A program made the position numbers and the translations under genes. From Streptomyces typhae (GTDB lineage: Bacteria > Actinomycetota > Actinomycetes > Streptomycetales > Streptomycetaceae), in assembly GCF_009755605.1 (NCBI RefSeq), contig NZ_WPNZ01000033.1, forward strand, positions 44,021 to 108,020: a DNA stretch of 64,000 bases, given 5' to 3'. Below the pieces are notes generated by a model that was not told the DNA's origin, did not search any database, and saw nothing but the letters and a program-made list of their open reading frames with translations. Below, piece after piece: positions 16,597-25,916 of the stretch (position 1 is its first letter; the number at the start of each line of letters is the position of its first letter).

Positions 16597-18954
16597 TCAC
16601 CGATCGAACGTCGTGCCCGCCAGAGGCCGCAGGAACCGGCTGGGCCGACCGTTCCACGTGATGGTGAGGGCGTCGCGGGCCCTGGTGGCGGCGACGAACA
16701 AGAGAGAGCGTGCCCGCTGCAGTTCGCGTCGGTGACGGAGCTTGTCGGTCCGCTCCCAGACATCCACCGCTGCGCGAGGCACCAGACCTTCTGAGACACC
16801 AGCAATGATCATGCAACGATACTCGAGCCCTTTGAAGCGGTACATGGTGCCCACATGGACGCCCTCCGCTCTCCGCGCCACATCACCCGTGATCTTCGTG
16901 GCCATGATTCCGTGGCGGCTGAGCCGCGCCACCACCTCGTCGGCCTTCTCGTTCGTCGGGACACAGACAGCGACGGACTCGCGCGGGACGTCGTGCCACG
17001 CCCGCACCTGATCCAACACGAGGTCGAGTTCGTTGTCCCAGGTGTTCGCGCTCCGCAGGGAGGGGCGCCCGCCGTGCAGCACCGAGCGGTATCCGGCGAG
17101 ATCGTCGGTACCGCCGTCCAGGTCGTCGAAGTCCGTGCCTTCGAGGATGCCGATCGCCGTCCCCAGGATTTCGCGTGTGGTGCGGTAGCTGAGCGTCAGT
17201 CTGGCCGAGCGGCCACGGATGTTGATGCCCAGGCTGCCCAGGGTGACCTGGTTGTCGTAGATCCTCTGATGTGTGTCGCCCACCAGGAAGATGTCGTCGG
17301 GCTCCCGGGGCACCATCGCCCGCAGCATCTTCCAGTGCGCCGCGCTGAGGTCCTGGGCCTCGTCCACGACGATGTGCCGGTAGCGGTACCGCAGCCAGGC
17401 TCCGGTACCCGACTCCGCGTGGATGTTGCCCGGTCCGCCGCGTTCCTCCTCCTGGCGGCGGCGCGCCTCGATCCTCTCCTGTCGGATCAGCTCCAACTGC
17501 GCCGCCCGCTCGGCGACCTGCCGGTGGGTCTCCAGCCCTTTGACGTCGAGTCGCTGGGTGAAACGTTCGGCGAGCTGCCAGATCTCCGCCCGGTCGGGCC
17601 GGGTGACACTGCGGCCCCGCCCGGCCCGCCGGGCCTTGAAGTAGTCGGCGCGCGATGCCACGGCCTGGCCGAGGATCACCTGGTTCCACTCGTCGCAGAG
17701 AAACTCGGCGTCCCAGCGGCTCCCCCCCGCCTCCACCAGGAGCTGACGCCACTCGCGCAGGGCCTGTGCGTCGTCGATCCTGCGCTTGGCGTTCCCCGGG
17801 TCGGCCTCGCTGACCACGCGCGTCGCCAGCTGATCCACATGCACGATGTCGACCCGGTCGAGCGTCTCCGACCCTCCCAGTGACAGCAGGCGGGAGCGCA
17901 GATCGGCGGCGAGGTTCTTGTTGAAGGTGGTGAAGAGGACCGGCTTGTTGTGGCCGGGGGGCAGCTGGTCCACAAGGTGCTTGACGCGGTGCAGGGCGAC
18001 GATCGTCTTCCCCGTGCCAGGGCCGCCCCCCACCCTCGCGGGGCCGGAGTACCGCTTCCGCACCAGCCGCTCCTGGGTCGGGTGCAGGAATACCTTCCAC
18101 CGACCGAAGTCGCCCTCCTCGATGATGCTCCGCAGCGACTCGTCATCGGTGATCACTACGGCTTGCGAGCGGTCGGCCGCCGCTCGCCAGTCCTCGCCGC
18201 CGACGCCCGCGGACCGTCCCCCGGCGACGTCCCCGACCGGCCCGGCCTCCGCGGCCGGTGCGGCGCCCGCGACCGGCGCGCTGACCGCGACCGGTGCCGT
18301 GACCTCGTCCATGACCTGCTGGTACGGGACTCCGTCGCGGAGCCGCAGCAGGACCTCCCCCGTGTGGCGCGGAGCGTACTCGGCGAGCCCGAGCAGTTCG
18401 TCGTCCGTCGTGAGCTTGAGCGCGATCGGGATCAACGGTTCGGCGACGCCCAGGTCGGCGAGCTGCTCAGCGGTGTAGTCGGCGAACAGCGGAGCCTCGG
18501 AGGCGTGGTCCGAAGCCGGGGCCGCGGCGGCCTCCGCACGCGTCGCCGGGACGTCCGCACGCGCTACCGGGCCTACTCCACCCAGGACGTCGTCCTCCAC
18601 CACTTGAAGGTCCACGTACTCGATCGCGCCCGTGACCTGGTTGATGCCGTAGGCCAGCCGGTCGAGGTTGCGGTGCACGTGACCGCGGTGCTTGACCGAC
18701 ACCAGCAGCCAGTCGTTGCCACCGAGGTTCACCAGCAGGGCCCGGTACTCACGGTTGACGCGCGCGGACCACAGCCGCTCGTGCCCCTTGAGCTGCTTGA
18801 GGTGGAACCCCGGCGCCCCGGGGTTCTTGCGGAACTCGTGCTGGAATGTGTAGACCGCCCCGACGATCGCCCGGTCCAGCTTGACGATCTCCTTGTCCGC
18901 CTTGTCGAGCAGTCGGAGGGTCGCGCCCGCGGTCGGCGCGCCGGTGCTGGTCAT
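16597..18954 (-). CDS. RelE-like domain fused to a UvrD/Rep-type helicase
   Basis: 785 residues. Residues 1-105 look like a RelE/ParE ribonuclease fold: QHEFRKNPGAPGFHLKQLKG, WSARVNREYRALLV and LLVSVKHRGHVHRNL. A linker of about 200 residues rich in Ala/Val follows. The SF1A helicase part has GGPGTGKTIVALHRV (Walker A, near residue 310), IVVDEAQDLS (motif II, near 530), LVGDTHQRIYDN (motif III), LTLSYRTT (motif IV) and VCVPTNEKADEVV before motif VI AATRARDAL. It should be an ATP-dependent 3'-5' DNA translocase. The ATG at 18954 overlaps the stop of the giant helicase by four bases, so the two are coupled. The RelE-like domain may bind or cleave nucleic acid; whether catalytic residues are retained cannot be judged. 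Probable defence role by context. Confidence 0.88.
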   Translation of the reverse strand: MTSTGAPTAGATLRLLDKADKEIVKLDRAIVGAVYTFQHEFRKNPGAPGFHLKQLKGHERLWSARVNREYRALLVNLGGNDWLLVSVKHRGHVHRNLDRLAYGINQVTGAIEYVDLQVVEDDVLGGVGPVARADVPATRAEAAAAPASDHASEAPLFADYTAEQLADLGVAEPLIPIALKLTTDDELLGLAEYAPRHTGEVLLRLRDGVPYQQVMDEVTAPVAVSAPVAGAAPAAEAGPVGDVAGGRSAGVGGEDWRAAADRSQAVVITDDESLRSIIEEGDFGRWKVFLHPTQERLVRKRYSGPARVGGGPGTGKTIVALHRVKHLVDQLPPGHNKPVLFTTFNKNLAADLRSRLLSLGGSETLDRVDIVHVDQLATRVVSEADPGNAKRRIDDAQALREWRQLLVEAGGSRWDAEFLCDEWNQVILGQAVASRADYFKARRAGRGRSVTRPDRAEIWQLAERFTQRLDVKGLETHRQVAERAAQLELIRQERIEARRRQEEERGGPGNIHAESGTGAWLRYRYRHIVVDEAQDLSAAHWKMLRAMVPREPDDIFLVGDTHQRIYDNQVTLGSLGINIRGRSARLTLSYRTTREILGTAIGILEGTDFDDLDGGTDDLAGYRSVLHGGRPSLRSANTWDNELDLVLDQVRAWHDVPRESVAVCVPTNEKADEVVARLSRHGIMATKITGDVARRAEGVHVGTMYRFKGLEYRCMIIAGVSEGLVPRAAVDVWERTDKLRHRRELQRARSLLFVAATRARDALTITWNGRPSRFLRPLAGTTFDR

Positions 18955-21900
18955 CGGTCGTGCTCCTCGTCGTCGTTCCTGTCCGGGTGGCCGTCCGTTC
19001 CGGCGGACCCCGGCGTGTCGTCCGTCTCCGCGGCCCGGGTCAGGGCAGCCACGAGTTCCTGGGCGTCCCACCGCACCGCGGTCCGGACGGTCCAGCCGGC
19101 CGCCGCGTACGCGTGGTCGCGGTCACGGGCTTCGGCGAGCGCTGCTTCGTCGTCCGAGTCGGCTGCCAGCACGACACCGATGCGGTGGGCGGGCCAGGCC
19201 AGCTCGGCGGGCCACGCGGCGTCCCCAAGCTCGAATCCGGCGACAGGAGCGGGCGCCCCGGACCGCACCAGCACCTCGACCAGCTCAGCGAGACCGGGCT
19301 CCTCCACCAGGTAGTCGACGATCTCGTCCCAGGCGGGATCGCGCACGGCCCCGGTGACCGAAACCGTCGGCAGTGGAGCCTCGACATCCAGAGACGTCTC
19401 GATGGCGGGCGCACCCGCTCCGCTGCCTCCGGCGCCGCTCTCCGGGCCCGCCGGTCCGGACCGCCGCTCCTGCCGACGGGACTCCAGCCATCCAGCACCG
19501 CCCGTCACGGCCAGTTCGACCGGATCGAAACCCGGCACCTGGCTGGCCGCCAGCTGTACACCGTCACCCTCACCCTCGTTGAGGAACTGAAGCAGATTGG
19601 TCCAGTACAGCCAGGCCTGCCAGCGCCTTCGATGGGCGTTCTCGTCACGGTCCAGTGTCCGAGGGCTGTCGTCGAGGACGGTCAGAGCGGTCCACACCGC
19701 ACCCGCTTGCCCCTTGCGCAGATCGAGAGCGACCGTCAGGGGGCAGCCGCTGCCGTCCTGGGTGGCCATGACCTGGACGGCTCCCTTGCCACCCGCGAGC
19801 CGCTTGCCTTCCAGCGCTTCGGCGATGCGTTGCCCGATCTCGGGGCCGTCCGCCAGGGCACGGCTGGTCGCGGAGACCGCGGCGAAGCCCGCCAGCGCAC
19901 TCTGCGTACGCCGCCGCCACACCTCGTGGTCCGGGCTCGTCAGGTAGCCGATCAGCGTCCTGACCGGGTTGTTCCATACGAAGCGTTGGAGGTCCCGCGG
20001 GTCGTCGCCGTGGAGTCTGCGGTGGATGTCGGACGCGGTCTTCTGCGCGGTGTGCTGGTACGGCAGCCACACAGGGTCGGCGGGAGGCTTGGTGTCGCCC
20101 GCCCAGGCGCGTACGTCGTCCCAGGTCAGCTGGAAGACCTGCCAGCCGTGTCCACTGCGCAGCCGGGTCCGTCTGGCCGCGTCGGAGGCGATCCGGTTGT
20201 GGCCGGGACTCGCGTGGTAGCGGTAGCCGTCGAGGTAGACGGCGACCCGCTTCCGGTCGTCGTCCAGGCTGCGGAAGACGACGTCGGGGACGGTGAAGCC
20301 GAGGTCGGTCTGCGTCTCCATGCGCCAGCCGCTGACCGTGCCGTCGGGGGCGGTGAACCGCAGGGTCGTGTCACGTTCGCCGTCCGGTGTCAGCGCGGTG
20401 CGCACGCTCACGTCGTCGTCGTCCTCCGCCCAGGCGAGCAGCTCTCGGCGGAACAGCGCTTCCAACTCGCTCTCGACCTGCTGGACGAGGCTGATCTCCG
20501 CGGTCGTCGCGGCCTCCTCGACGGCCCAGGCGTCGCCGGTGCGGCCGAGGAGTTCGCCGAGCATGTCGAGGGCGTGGGCACGCGAGACAAGATCGTACTC
20601 ACTGTCGCTGACGTGCCGCAGCAGGCAGCGGTGACAGGCGGGCCGCTCCTCGCCGACGCACGGGCAGCGCTCGACGACGTGACGGGCCGCGGTCAGCACG
20701 TCGTGCAGCCCGTCGGGACCCGCGAGCCGGTGGAGATAGCCGGTGCCTCCGGGCAGGGAGTCGTACAGGACGAGGAAGTTTCTGCGGCCGTCGCTGCCGG
20801 GCTCGGGCATCGAGTCGGCGACCACGGCCAGGTGGTCGGGGTCACCGCCGTAACTCCGGGCGATGCCCGCCAGGAGCAGTGCCTTGAAGGTGGCCAAACG
20901 CTCCTCGGTGTGGGCGGTGACGGCGGGGATGAGGATGCGCAGTGCCTCGCTGTGCAGCTCATGGGCGAGCAGCAGCTTCACGCCCTGGTGGGCGGCGTTC
21001 GTCTCGCCGAGCCCGTCACGGAGCCGGGGGCACCAGGGGCGGTGGAACTTGGCGGCGCGTGTGCCGCCGAACGCGTCCTGCTGTCCGCCGCGTGCGGCGG
21101 CCGGTCCGCCGTCGGGGTCGGCGAATCCGCAGGCGTCGCAGACCCAGAAGGGGTTGAGGCGCACCTGGCGTCCCGCGAAGGTGTCCTCCGCCCCGGTGTC
21201 GACACGGGACGCGCCCACGTTGATGTGCCGGATCACGGCACGTCGGGTGAACTCCCAGCCGAAGGTTGCCGACTTGTGCCTCCACCCGGCCTCGATCCGG
21301 TCCTGTGCGATGTCCACGGCGGGAACGACGGTGTAGTGGCGCCGCTCCCGCTCGTCGCTGTCGTCCCGCACCCGGCTGTCGTCCCGCTGGTCGCGGGCCA
21401 GCACGCGTTGGGGCACGAGGACCTTGTACAGGCAGCCGATGTCGCCGATGGCCGGGGACAGGCACCGCGGGCAGGCGGTGGCGTCATGTTCCGCCTGCTG
21501 CGTACGGACATGCCCGCATTCGGGGCAGACGCGCCACCACAGCCATGCCGGGCGCCTGGGGCTGCCGATGTCGAGTCCGGTGACGCGGTGCTTGTAGCCC
21601 TGTACGTAATAGTGGTTGCCCGGTGCGAAGTCGGTGAGTGCCAGGCGGGCCGACCGGTCGTATCTGAGCACCTTGCTGTGGTGCTCGGCCTTTCCGTCCT
21701 TGCCGTCGTTGCCGTCCTCCCGCCAGGTGAGGGTGGCTTCGAGTTCGGTCGTCGAGTCGACGAGGCTGTAGTTGGGCAGCAGGCCGAGGTCGACGAGGGC
21801 TCCGTGTGCGGTGCTGCGGCTGATCTCGCCGGCGTGGCGGGCCACGGCGCGCCGTTCGGCCCGCAGTTCCCTGCCCTGCCGTTCGTGGTCCGGGTCGCCG

Positions 21901-24900
21901 GTCACCAGCGCGTGCAGGGCCCCGTCGATCGACGCGATCCGGTGCTGCATCTCTCCGCGCCGGTCCTCCCACTGGACGCGGGCCTCGCGCAGGGCGTCGG
22001 CGAGCCCCCCGGAGGCGTAGGCGCGCAGTTCCTCGGCGGCCTGCGGGCTGACGCCCGTGCCTTTCGCCTCGTCGTACGGCGGGAACAGCAGCAGGAACGC
22101 GTCGGCCAGGCGGGAGCCCTCTCCCACGACGGCCTGCTGGAGTTCGGACAGCCACCCCGACGTGCCGAACAGGTCGGTGGCAAGGCGCGGCATCGGTGCG
22201 AGCACGTCCCCGTCGCCGCCCGGTGCGCGCAGGCGTCCGGCGCCGGCCAGGTCGAGGAGGTGCGCGAGGTACTGGCGCCGCAGGATCTCACTCGCGGAGA
22301 GGAAGCAGCCGGGCGGCTGGATGTCCCCGGCGATCATCTGCCGGGGATCGTCCAGGTAGTAGCGGTCCCGGGGGCCGCGGTCGACCATGGTCAGCAGATA
22401 GGCGTTGCCGGTGGCACGGCCCGCCCGCCCCACCCGCTGCACATAGTTGGCGGGTCCCTTGGGCAGCGAGGCGAGGACCACGGCCGACAGGTCGCCGATG
22501 TCGATGCCGAGTTCCAGCGTCGGAGTGCAGGACAGCACCTGCGGGTTGGCGTAGTGGACCTGGACGCCCTCTCGGAAGGCCTTCTCCACCGCTTCGCGCC
22601 TGGGGCGGCTGAGGGTGCCGGTGTGCTCCGCCGTGTTGATGGTGAAGACACCCGCGTCGCGGTACATCCGCCGGTAGAAGTCCTGGGTGTAGTCCCGGCG
22701 CCGTACGCCGCTCTCCAGGTCCCGGCCGACGCGCAGCAGTCCGCCGCAGCGGTAGCGGGGGCAGGGCTGCCGGTGCCACTGGTCGGCCAGGGCGGGGTGG
22801 ACGGTCTGTTCCCAGGAACAGACCGGGCAGTGCGCGGAGGCGTCGGCGACACAGTCGTCGGCGAGCTTGCGGACGTGTACGTGGCCCGGCTGGAGGCCGT
22901 AGACACGGGTCACCCCGTCCTTGGTCGTACGGGCCGACAGCACGCCCGCGTCGACGAGCGCGGGCAGCAGCCTGACGAGGAACGCGTTGGCGGCGTCGGG
23001 CCGCAGGCCGAGGCTGCGCCGGGTCCAGTCCTGGTACCAGCCGAGGCGGCCGGTGGCCACGTCGAAGTCGTCGCTGCCCTGCTTCGGGCTGCCGAGCAGG
23101 AACGCGGGGGCGGACATGCCGGGCGGGAACGCGGGCATCCCGGTCCTGCGTCCGCCCCAGACGAGCCAGCGCCGCACGCCCGCCTCGTTCAGCCAGCCGT
23201 CGAGCCAGGCGTGCCGGATGGCGCCGCGTGTGCGCAGCCGTTCGAGCAGGCCGCGCACGTGGCCGAGCCACCGGTCGGGGCCGGGAACGGAGCCGTCGGG
23301 CAGGGCGACGTCCCCCGGGGTGGTGTGCAGGAGTTCCCGGACGATCTCGGTGACCGCGTCCGGGTCCTGGAGCGGGACGTCCGCGGCGACGGTGCGGGTC
23401 AGCTCCAGGGTGCGGCCCTGCCGGGACCGCAGCCCGAACTCCAGGACCGCCGCGAAGGCGAGGCGCTGGGCGATCAGCTGCCAGGTGGCACGGGAGCCCT
23501 GGCTGCGCCCGGACAGGAGGGTGTCGACGCCGCGTACGACATGCAGGTCGGGGGGGATCACCGCGGCCTGGACGGCTCTGCTGTCCACCACGTCCTCGAT
23601 GAGGTCGGCGGCCAGGTCGTTCAGGGCGACCGGTTCGTCCTCGTCGATGCGGCTGGCGAGCAGGGAGCGCAGCGAGAAGGTGTACGAGCGGTTGGCGACG
23701 TATCCGGCGCGGTGGGCGGCGTCCTGGACCGAGTCGTTGAAGAGGAGGGTCTTGTCCTCTCTCAGGTCCTTGTCGAGTTCACCGCCCGTGAAGAGCTGGG
23801 TGATGGAGGCGGCGGCGAGCGCGGCGAGGCCCGTACCGAGGTAACGGATGGCGTTGTTCGTGCGGCAGGCCGGGCACTGGTCGCCGCGTGCCGCCCGGTC
23901 GTCGCCGAGGTCCGCCCAGACGTATGCCGCGTCTTGCAGGGGCTTGGCCAGGTGGGGTCCTTCGCCGTCGCGGGGCGGGTCGAAGTCCGTCTCGCGTGAC
24001 AGCGGCCGCACCCGGCCCAGTTGCCCGTCGAGTACGAGCACGGTCGGCCCGCCGCGCTGCTTCTCGGCGACGAACGCCGCCTCGTACGCCTGCTGCGGAG
24101 TCGCCGCGATCATGTTGCGGACGCGGCTCTTGTCCCGGCCGACGGACGCGCGTCGGATCTTGGTGGCGTTCATGTCCAGCTCCGCCGGGTCGGCCTCCGG
24201 GGAGAGCGCGGCCCAGCCGGAGCGGCCGCACTCCCGGCAGAAGACGGCGGGCAGGAACACCTGCGCGGGTGGCGGCGCGCTATCGATCGCGGGCGCGGCG
24301 GCGTGCTCCGGATCGTCGTCGGAGGCGGTGGGGCCGCTCTCGCCACGGCTTGACGTACGCGTGGCGATCCTGCCGTGCGGGTTGACCCGCTCGTCGTCCC
24401 AGCGGAACTCGGCCCGTGCCGCGCTGATGCCGCGCAGCACCCGGGAGACGGAGCGCACCCAGTGGTGCACCTCGATCGACAGCAGCGGGCGGGTGGGGTG
24501 CTCGGGGTCGCGGGCCGTCGAGAGGAGGGCGACGTAGCGGGCGAGAGCCTGGGCGGCGACGGCCGGCGTCTGCTGGACGGCCGTGCCCCAGTGGTAGGCG
24601 TAGCGCGGCAGGACGTCCATGATCTCGGCCATGGTGCGTGGGTGCCCGTCGAGGATCTCCAGGACGGCGGCGGTCAGCCGGTGGCGGCGCAGATGTCTGC
24701 CGAGTTGCACCGCGTCAAGGCCGCTCTTACCGGTGAAGGCGGCGGCGAGCTGGTCCAGTGCTTCGGGGGCACCCGTCGGATCGTCGAGGGCCACCACCTC
24801 GTGGGGGGCGGGGAAGGGCAGCCTGAAGTCGCTGTTTCCCGCGAAGTCCTGGGCGCTGCGCCGGTCCTCGCCCACGACGGCGTCCGGCGGGAAGGGCACG

Positions 24901-25808
24901 CCGAACACCTGCTCCGCCACGTCCAGCATCGACCCGCCCGCGACGCCCGGGGCGTTCTCGCCCAGCGTCGCCGAGGTGGCGACGGGACAGACCGGGCCGA
25001 GCGGGCGCCCCGGCTCGTGCAGACCGCTGACGGCGCCGAGCCTGCGCAGCAGCATGGCCACGTCGGTGCCCTGGGCCCCGTCGTAGGTGTGGAACTCGTC
25101 CAGGACGACGAAGGCGAGCGCGGAGCCGCCCGGCTCCTGCCACAGCCGCTGGTCCTCGGGGCGCTGGAGCATCAGGTCCAGCATCTTGTAGTTGGTGATG
25201 AGGATGTCGGGCCGGGTGCGCCGGATCTCGTCCCGGTCGACGGTGATCCGCGGGTTGGCCTGCTTGAACTCCTTGGACGCCTTGTCGCCGATGTAGAGCG
25301 CGGCCTGCACCCCCGCGTCCCTGAGCCGCGCATCGCGCGGGTTGGCGAGGTAGTTGTTGATCCGCTGGGCCTGGTCGGTGGCGAGCGCGTTCATCGGGTA
25401 GAGCAGGACGGCCTTGACGCCCTCCCGGCCCCGCTCGCGCTCCCGGCGGCAGTGGTCGAGGAGCGGCACGAGGAACGACTCGGTCTTGCCGGAGCCGGTG
25501 CCGGTGGTCACCAGGGTGGGGCGGGCGGGGCCGTGCAGGGTGGAGAGGCGTTCCCAGGCCCGCTCCTGGTGGCGGTGCGGGTGGAAGCCTCGGGGCCACC
25601 AGGTGAGGTGCCGCTGCCAGTCGTCGTTCTCCGCCGGGCGGAAGGGGGTGCGGATGCGCAGGTAGGGGCCGCGGAAGATGCCGTCGTCGGCGTCGCCGAG
25701 AAACTGTTCCAGGGCGCTGCGGGTGCTCTCGTCCGCCAGCGCGTACGTCGTCGACAGGTACTGGCTCAGGCTGTCGCGTACCTGCTCGGCGGCGAGGGTC
25801 GGTCGCAC
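18951..25808 (-). CDS. Giant DEAD/DEAH helicase with DUF1998 and a Vsr-like nuclease domain
   Basis: 2285 residues, SF2 helicase. Walker A TGTGSGKTES is at residues 102-111, LLYPMNALATDQAQR is motif Ia, and VVLDEFHTYDGAQG (near 245) is motif II. The helicase C domain includes TPTLELGIDIGDLSAVVLA and YVQRVGRAGRA (near 1130). At least six CxxC zinc-ribbon-like pairs occur (CRECG, CPAC, CPVC, CPEC, CDAC). The DUF1998 signature CPCVGEERPACHRCLL is near residue 1720. Around 1850-1905, VAVYLDGYRYHA and HGWQVFQLTWDDV resemble a Vsr/PD-(D/E)xK nuclease core. Size and layout recall DruE of Druantia and DrmA/DrmB of DISARM, but both activities are here in one chain. GTG start at 25808 with AGAAGGAG upstream. 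The next gene (RelE-UvrD) overlaps it. Confidence 0.9.
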   Translation of the reverse strand: MRPTLAAEQVRDSLSQYLSTTYALADESTRSALEQFLGDADDGIFRGPYLRIRTPFRPAENDDWQRHLTWWPRGFHPHRHQERAWERLSTLHGPARPTLVTTGTGSGKTESFLVPLLDHCRRERERGREGVKAVLLYPMNALATDQAQRINNYLANPRDARLRDAGVQAALYIGDKASKEFKQANPRITVDRDEIRRTRPDILITNYKMLDLMLQRPEDQRLWQEPGGSALAFVVLDEFHTYDGAQGTDVAMLLRRLGAVSGLHEPGRPLGPVCPVATSATLGENAPGVAGGSMLDVAEQVFGVPFPPDAVVGEDRRSAQDFAGNSDFRLPFPAPHEVVALDDPTGAPEALDQLAAAFTGKSGLDAVQLGRHLRRHRLTAAVLEILDGHPRTMAEIMDVLPRYAYHWGTAVQQTPAVAAQALARYVALLSTARDPEHPTRPLLSIEVHHWVRSVSRVLRGISAARAEFRWDDERVNPHGRIATRTSSRGESGPTASDDDPEHAAAPAIDSAPPPAQVFLPAVFCRECGRSGWAALSPEADPAELDMNATKIRRASVGRDKSRVRNMIAATPQQAYEAAFVAEKQRGGPTVLVLDGQLGRVRPLSRETDFDPPRDGEGPHLAKPLQDAAYVWADLGDDRAARGDQCPACRTNNAIRYLGTGLAALAAASITQLFTGGELDKDLREDKTLLFNDSVQDAAHRAGYVANRSYTFSLRSLLASRIDEDEPVALNDLAADLIEDVVDSRAVQAAVIPPDLHVVRGVDTLLSGRSQGSRATWQLIAQRLAFAAVLEFGLRSRQGRTLELTRTVAADVPLQDPDAVTEIVRELLHTTPGDVALPDGSVPGPDRWLGHVRGLLERLRTRGAIRHAWLDGWLNEAGVRRWLVWGGRRTGMPAFPPGMSAPAFLLGSPKQGSDDFDVATGRLGWYQDWTRRSLGLRPDAANAFLVRLLPALVDAGVLSARTTKDGVTRVYGLQPGHVHVRKLADDCVADASAHCPVCSWEQTVHPALADQWHRQPCPRYRCGGLLRVGRDLESGVRRRDYTQDFYRRMYRDAGVFTINTAEHTGTLSRPRREAVEKAFREGVQVHYANPQVLSCTPTLELGIDIGDLSAVVLASLPKGPANYVQRVGRAGRATGNAYLLTMVDRGPRDRYYLDDPRQMIAGDIQPPGCFLSASEILRRQYLAHLLDLAGAGRLRAPGGDGDVLAPMPRLATDLFGTSGWLSELQQAVVGEGSRLADAFLLLFPPYDEAKGTGVSPQAAEELRAYASGGLADALREARVQWEDRRGEMQHRIASIDGALHALVTGDPDHERQGRELRAERRAVARHAGEISRSTAHGALVDLGLLPNYSLVDSTTELEATLTWREDGNDGKDGKAEHHSKVLRYDRSARLALTDFAPGNHYYVQGYKHRVTGLDIGSPRRPAWLWWRVCPECGHVRTQQAEHDATACPRCLSPAIGDIGCLYKVLVPQRVLARDQRDDSRVRDDSDERERRHYTVVPAVDIAQDRIEAGWRHKSATFGWEFTRRAVIRHINVGASRVDTGAEDTFAGRQVRLNPFWVCDACGFADPDGGPAAARGGQQDAFGGTRAAKFHRPWCPRLRDGLGETNAAHQGVKLLLAHELHSEALRILIPAVTAHTEERLATFKALLLAGIARSYGGDPDHLAVVADSMPEPGSDGRRNFLVLYDSLPGGTGYLHRLAGPDGLHDVLTAARHVVERCPCVGEERPACHRCLLRHVSDSEYDLVSRAHALDMLGELLGRTGDAWAVEEAATTAEISLVQQVESELEALFRRELLAWAEDDDDVSVRTALTPDGERDTTLRFTAPDGTVSGWRMETQTDLGFTVPDVVFRSLDDDRKRVAVYLDGYRYHASPGHNRIASDAARRTRLRSGHGWQVFQLTWDDVRAWAGDTKPPADPVWLPYQHTAQKTASDIHRRLHGDDPRDLQRFVWNNPVRTLIGYLTSPDHEVWRRRTQSALAGFAAVSATSRALADGPEIGQRIAEALEGKRLAGGKGAVQVMATQDGSGCPLTVALDLRKGQAGAVWTALTVLDDSPRTLDRDENAHRRRWQAWLYWTNLLQFLNEGEGDGVQLAASQVPGFDPVELAVTGGAGWLESRRQERRSGPAGPESGAGGSGAGAPAIETSLDVEAPLPTVSVTGAVRDPAWDEIVDYLVEEPGLAELVEVLVRSGAPAPVAGFELGDAAWPAELAWPAHRIGVVLAADSDDEAALAEARDRDHAYAAAGWTVRTAVRWDAQELVAALTRAAETDDTPGSAGTDGHPDRNDDEEHDR

Positions 25809-25820
25809 GCGTGCTCCTTC

Positions 25821-25866
25821 TGGTCTTGCGTCTCTGTGGGCCCTGGTCTTGCGTCTCTGTGGGCCC
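25821..25866. repeat. Perfect 23-bp tandem duplication in the helicase leader
   Basis: Two identical, directly adjacent 23-bp copies (25821-25843 and 25844-25866). On the coding strand of the giant helicase they end about 12 bases before its GTG start, just 5' of the AGAAGGAG ribosome-binding site. Each unit contains a GGGCCC palindrome. Could be a duplicated regulator or RNA element. Confidence 0.9.
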
Positions 25867-25916
25867 GTCGTCGGCCACGCCCTACGGTAATCGCGCCGCG
25901 GCCGTGTCCGTCCCGG

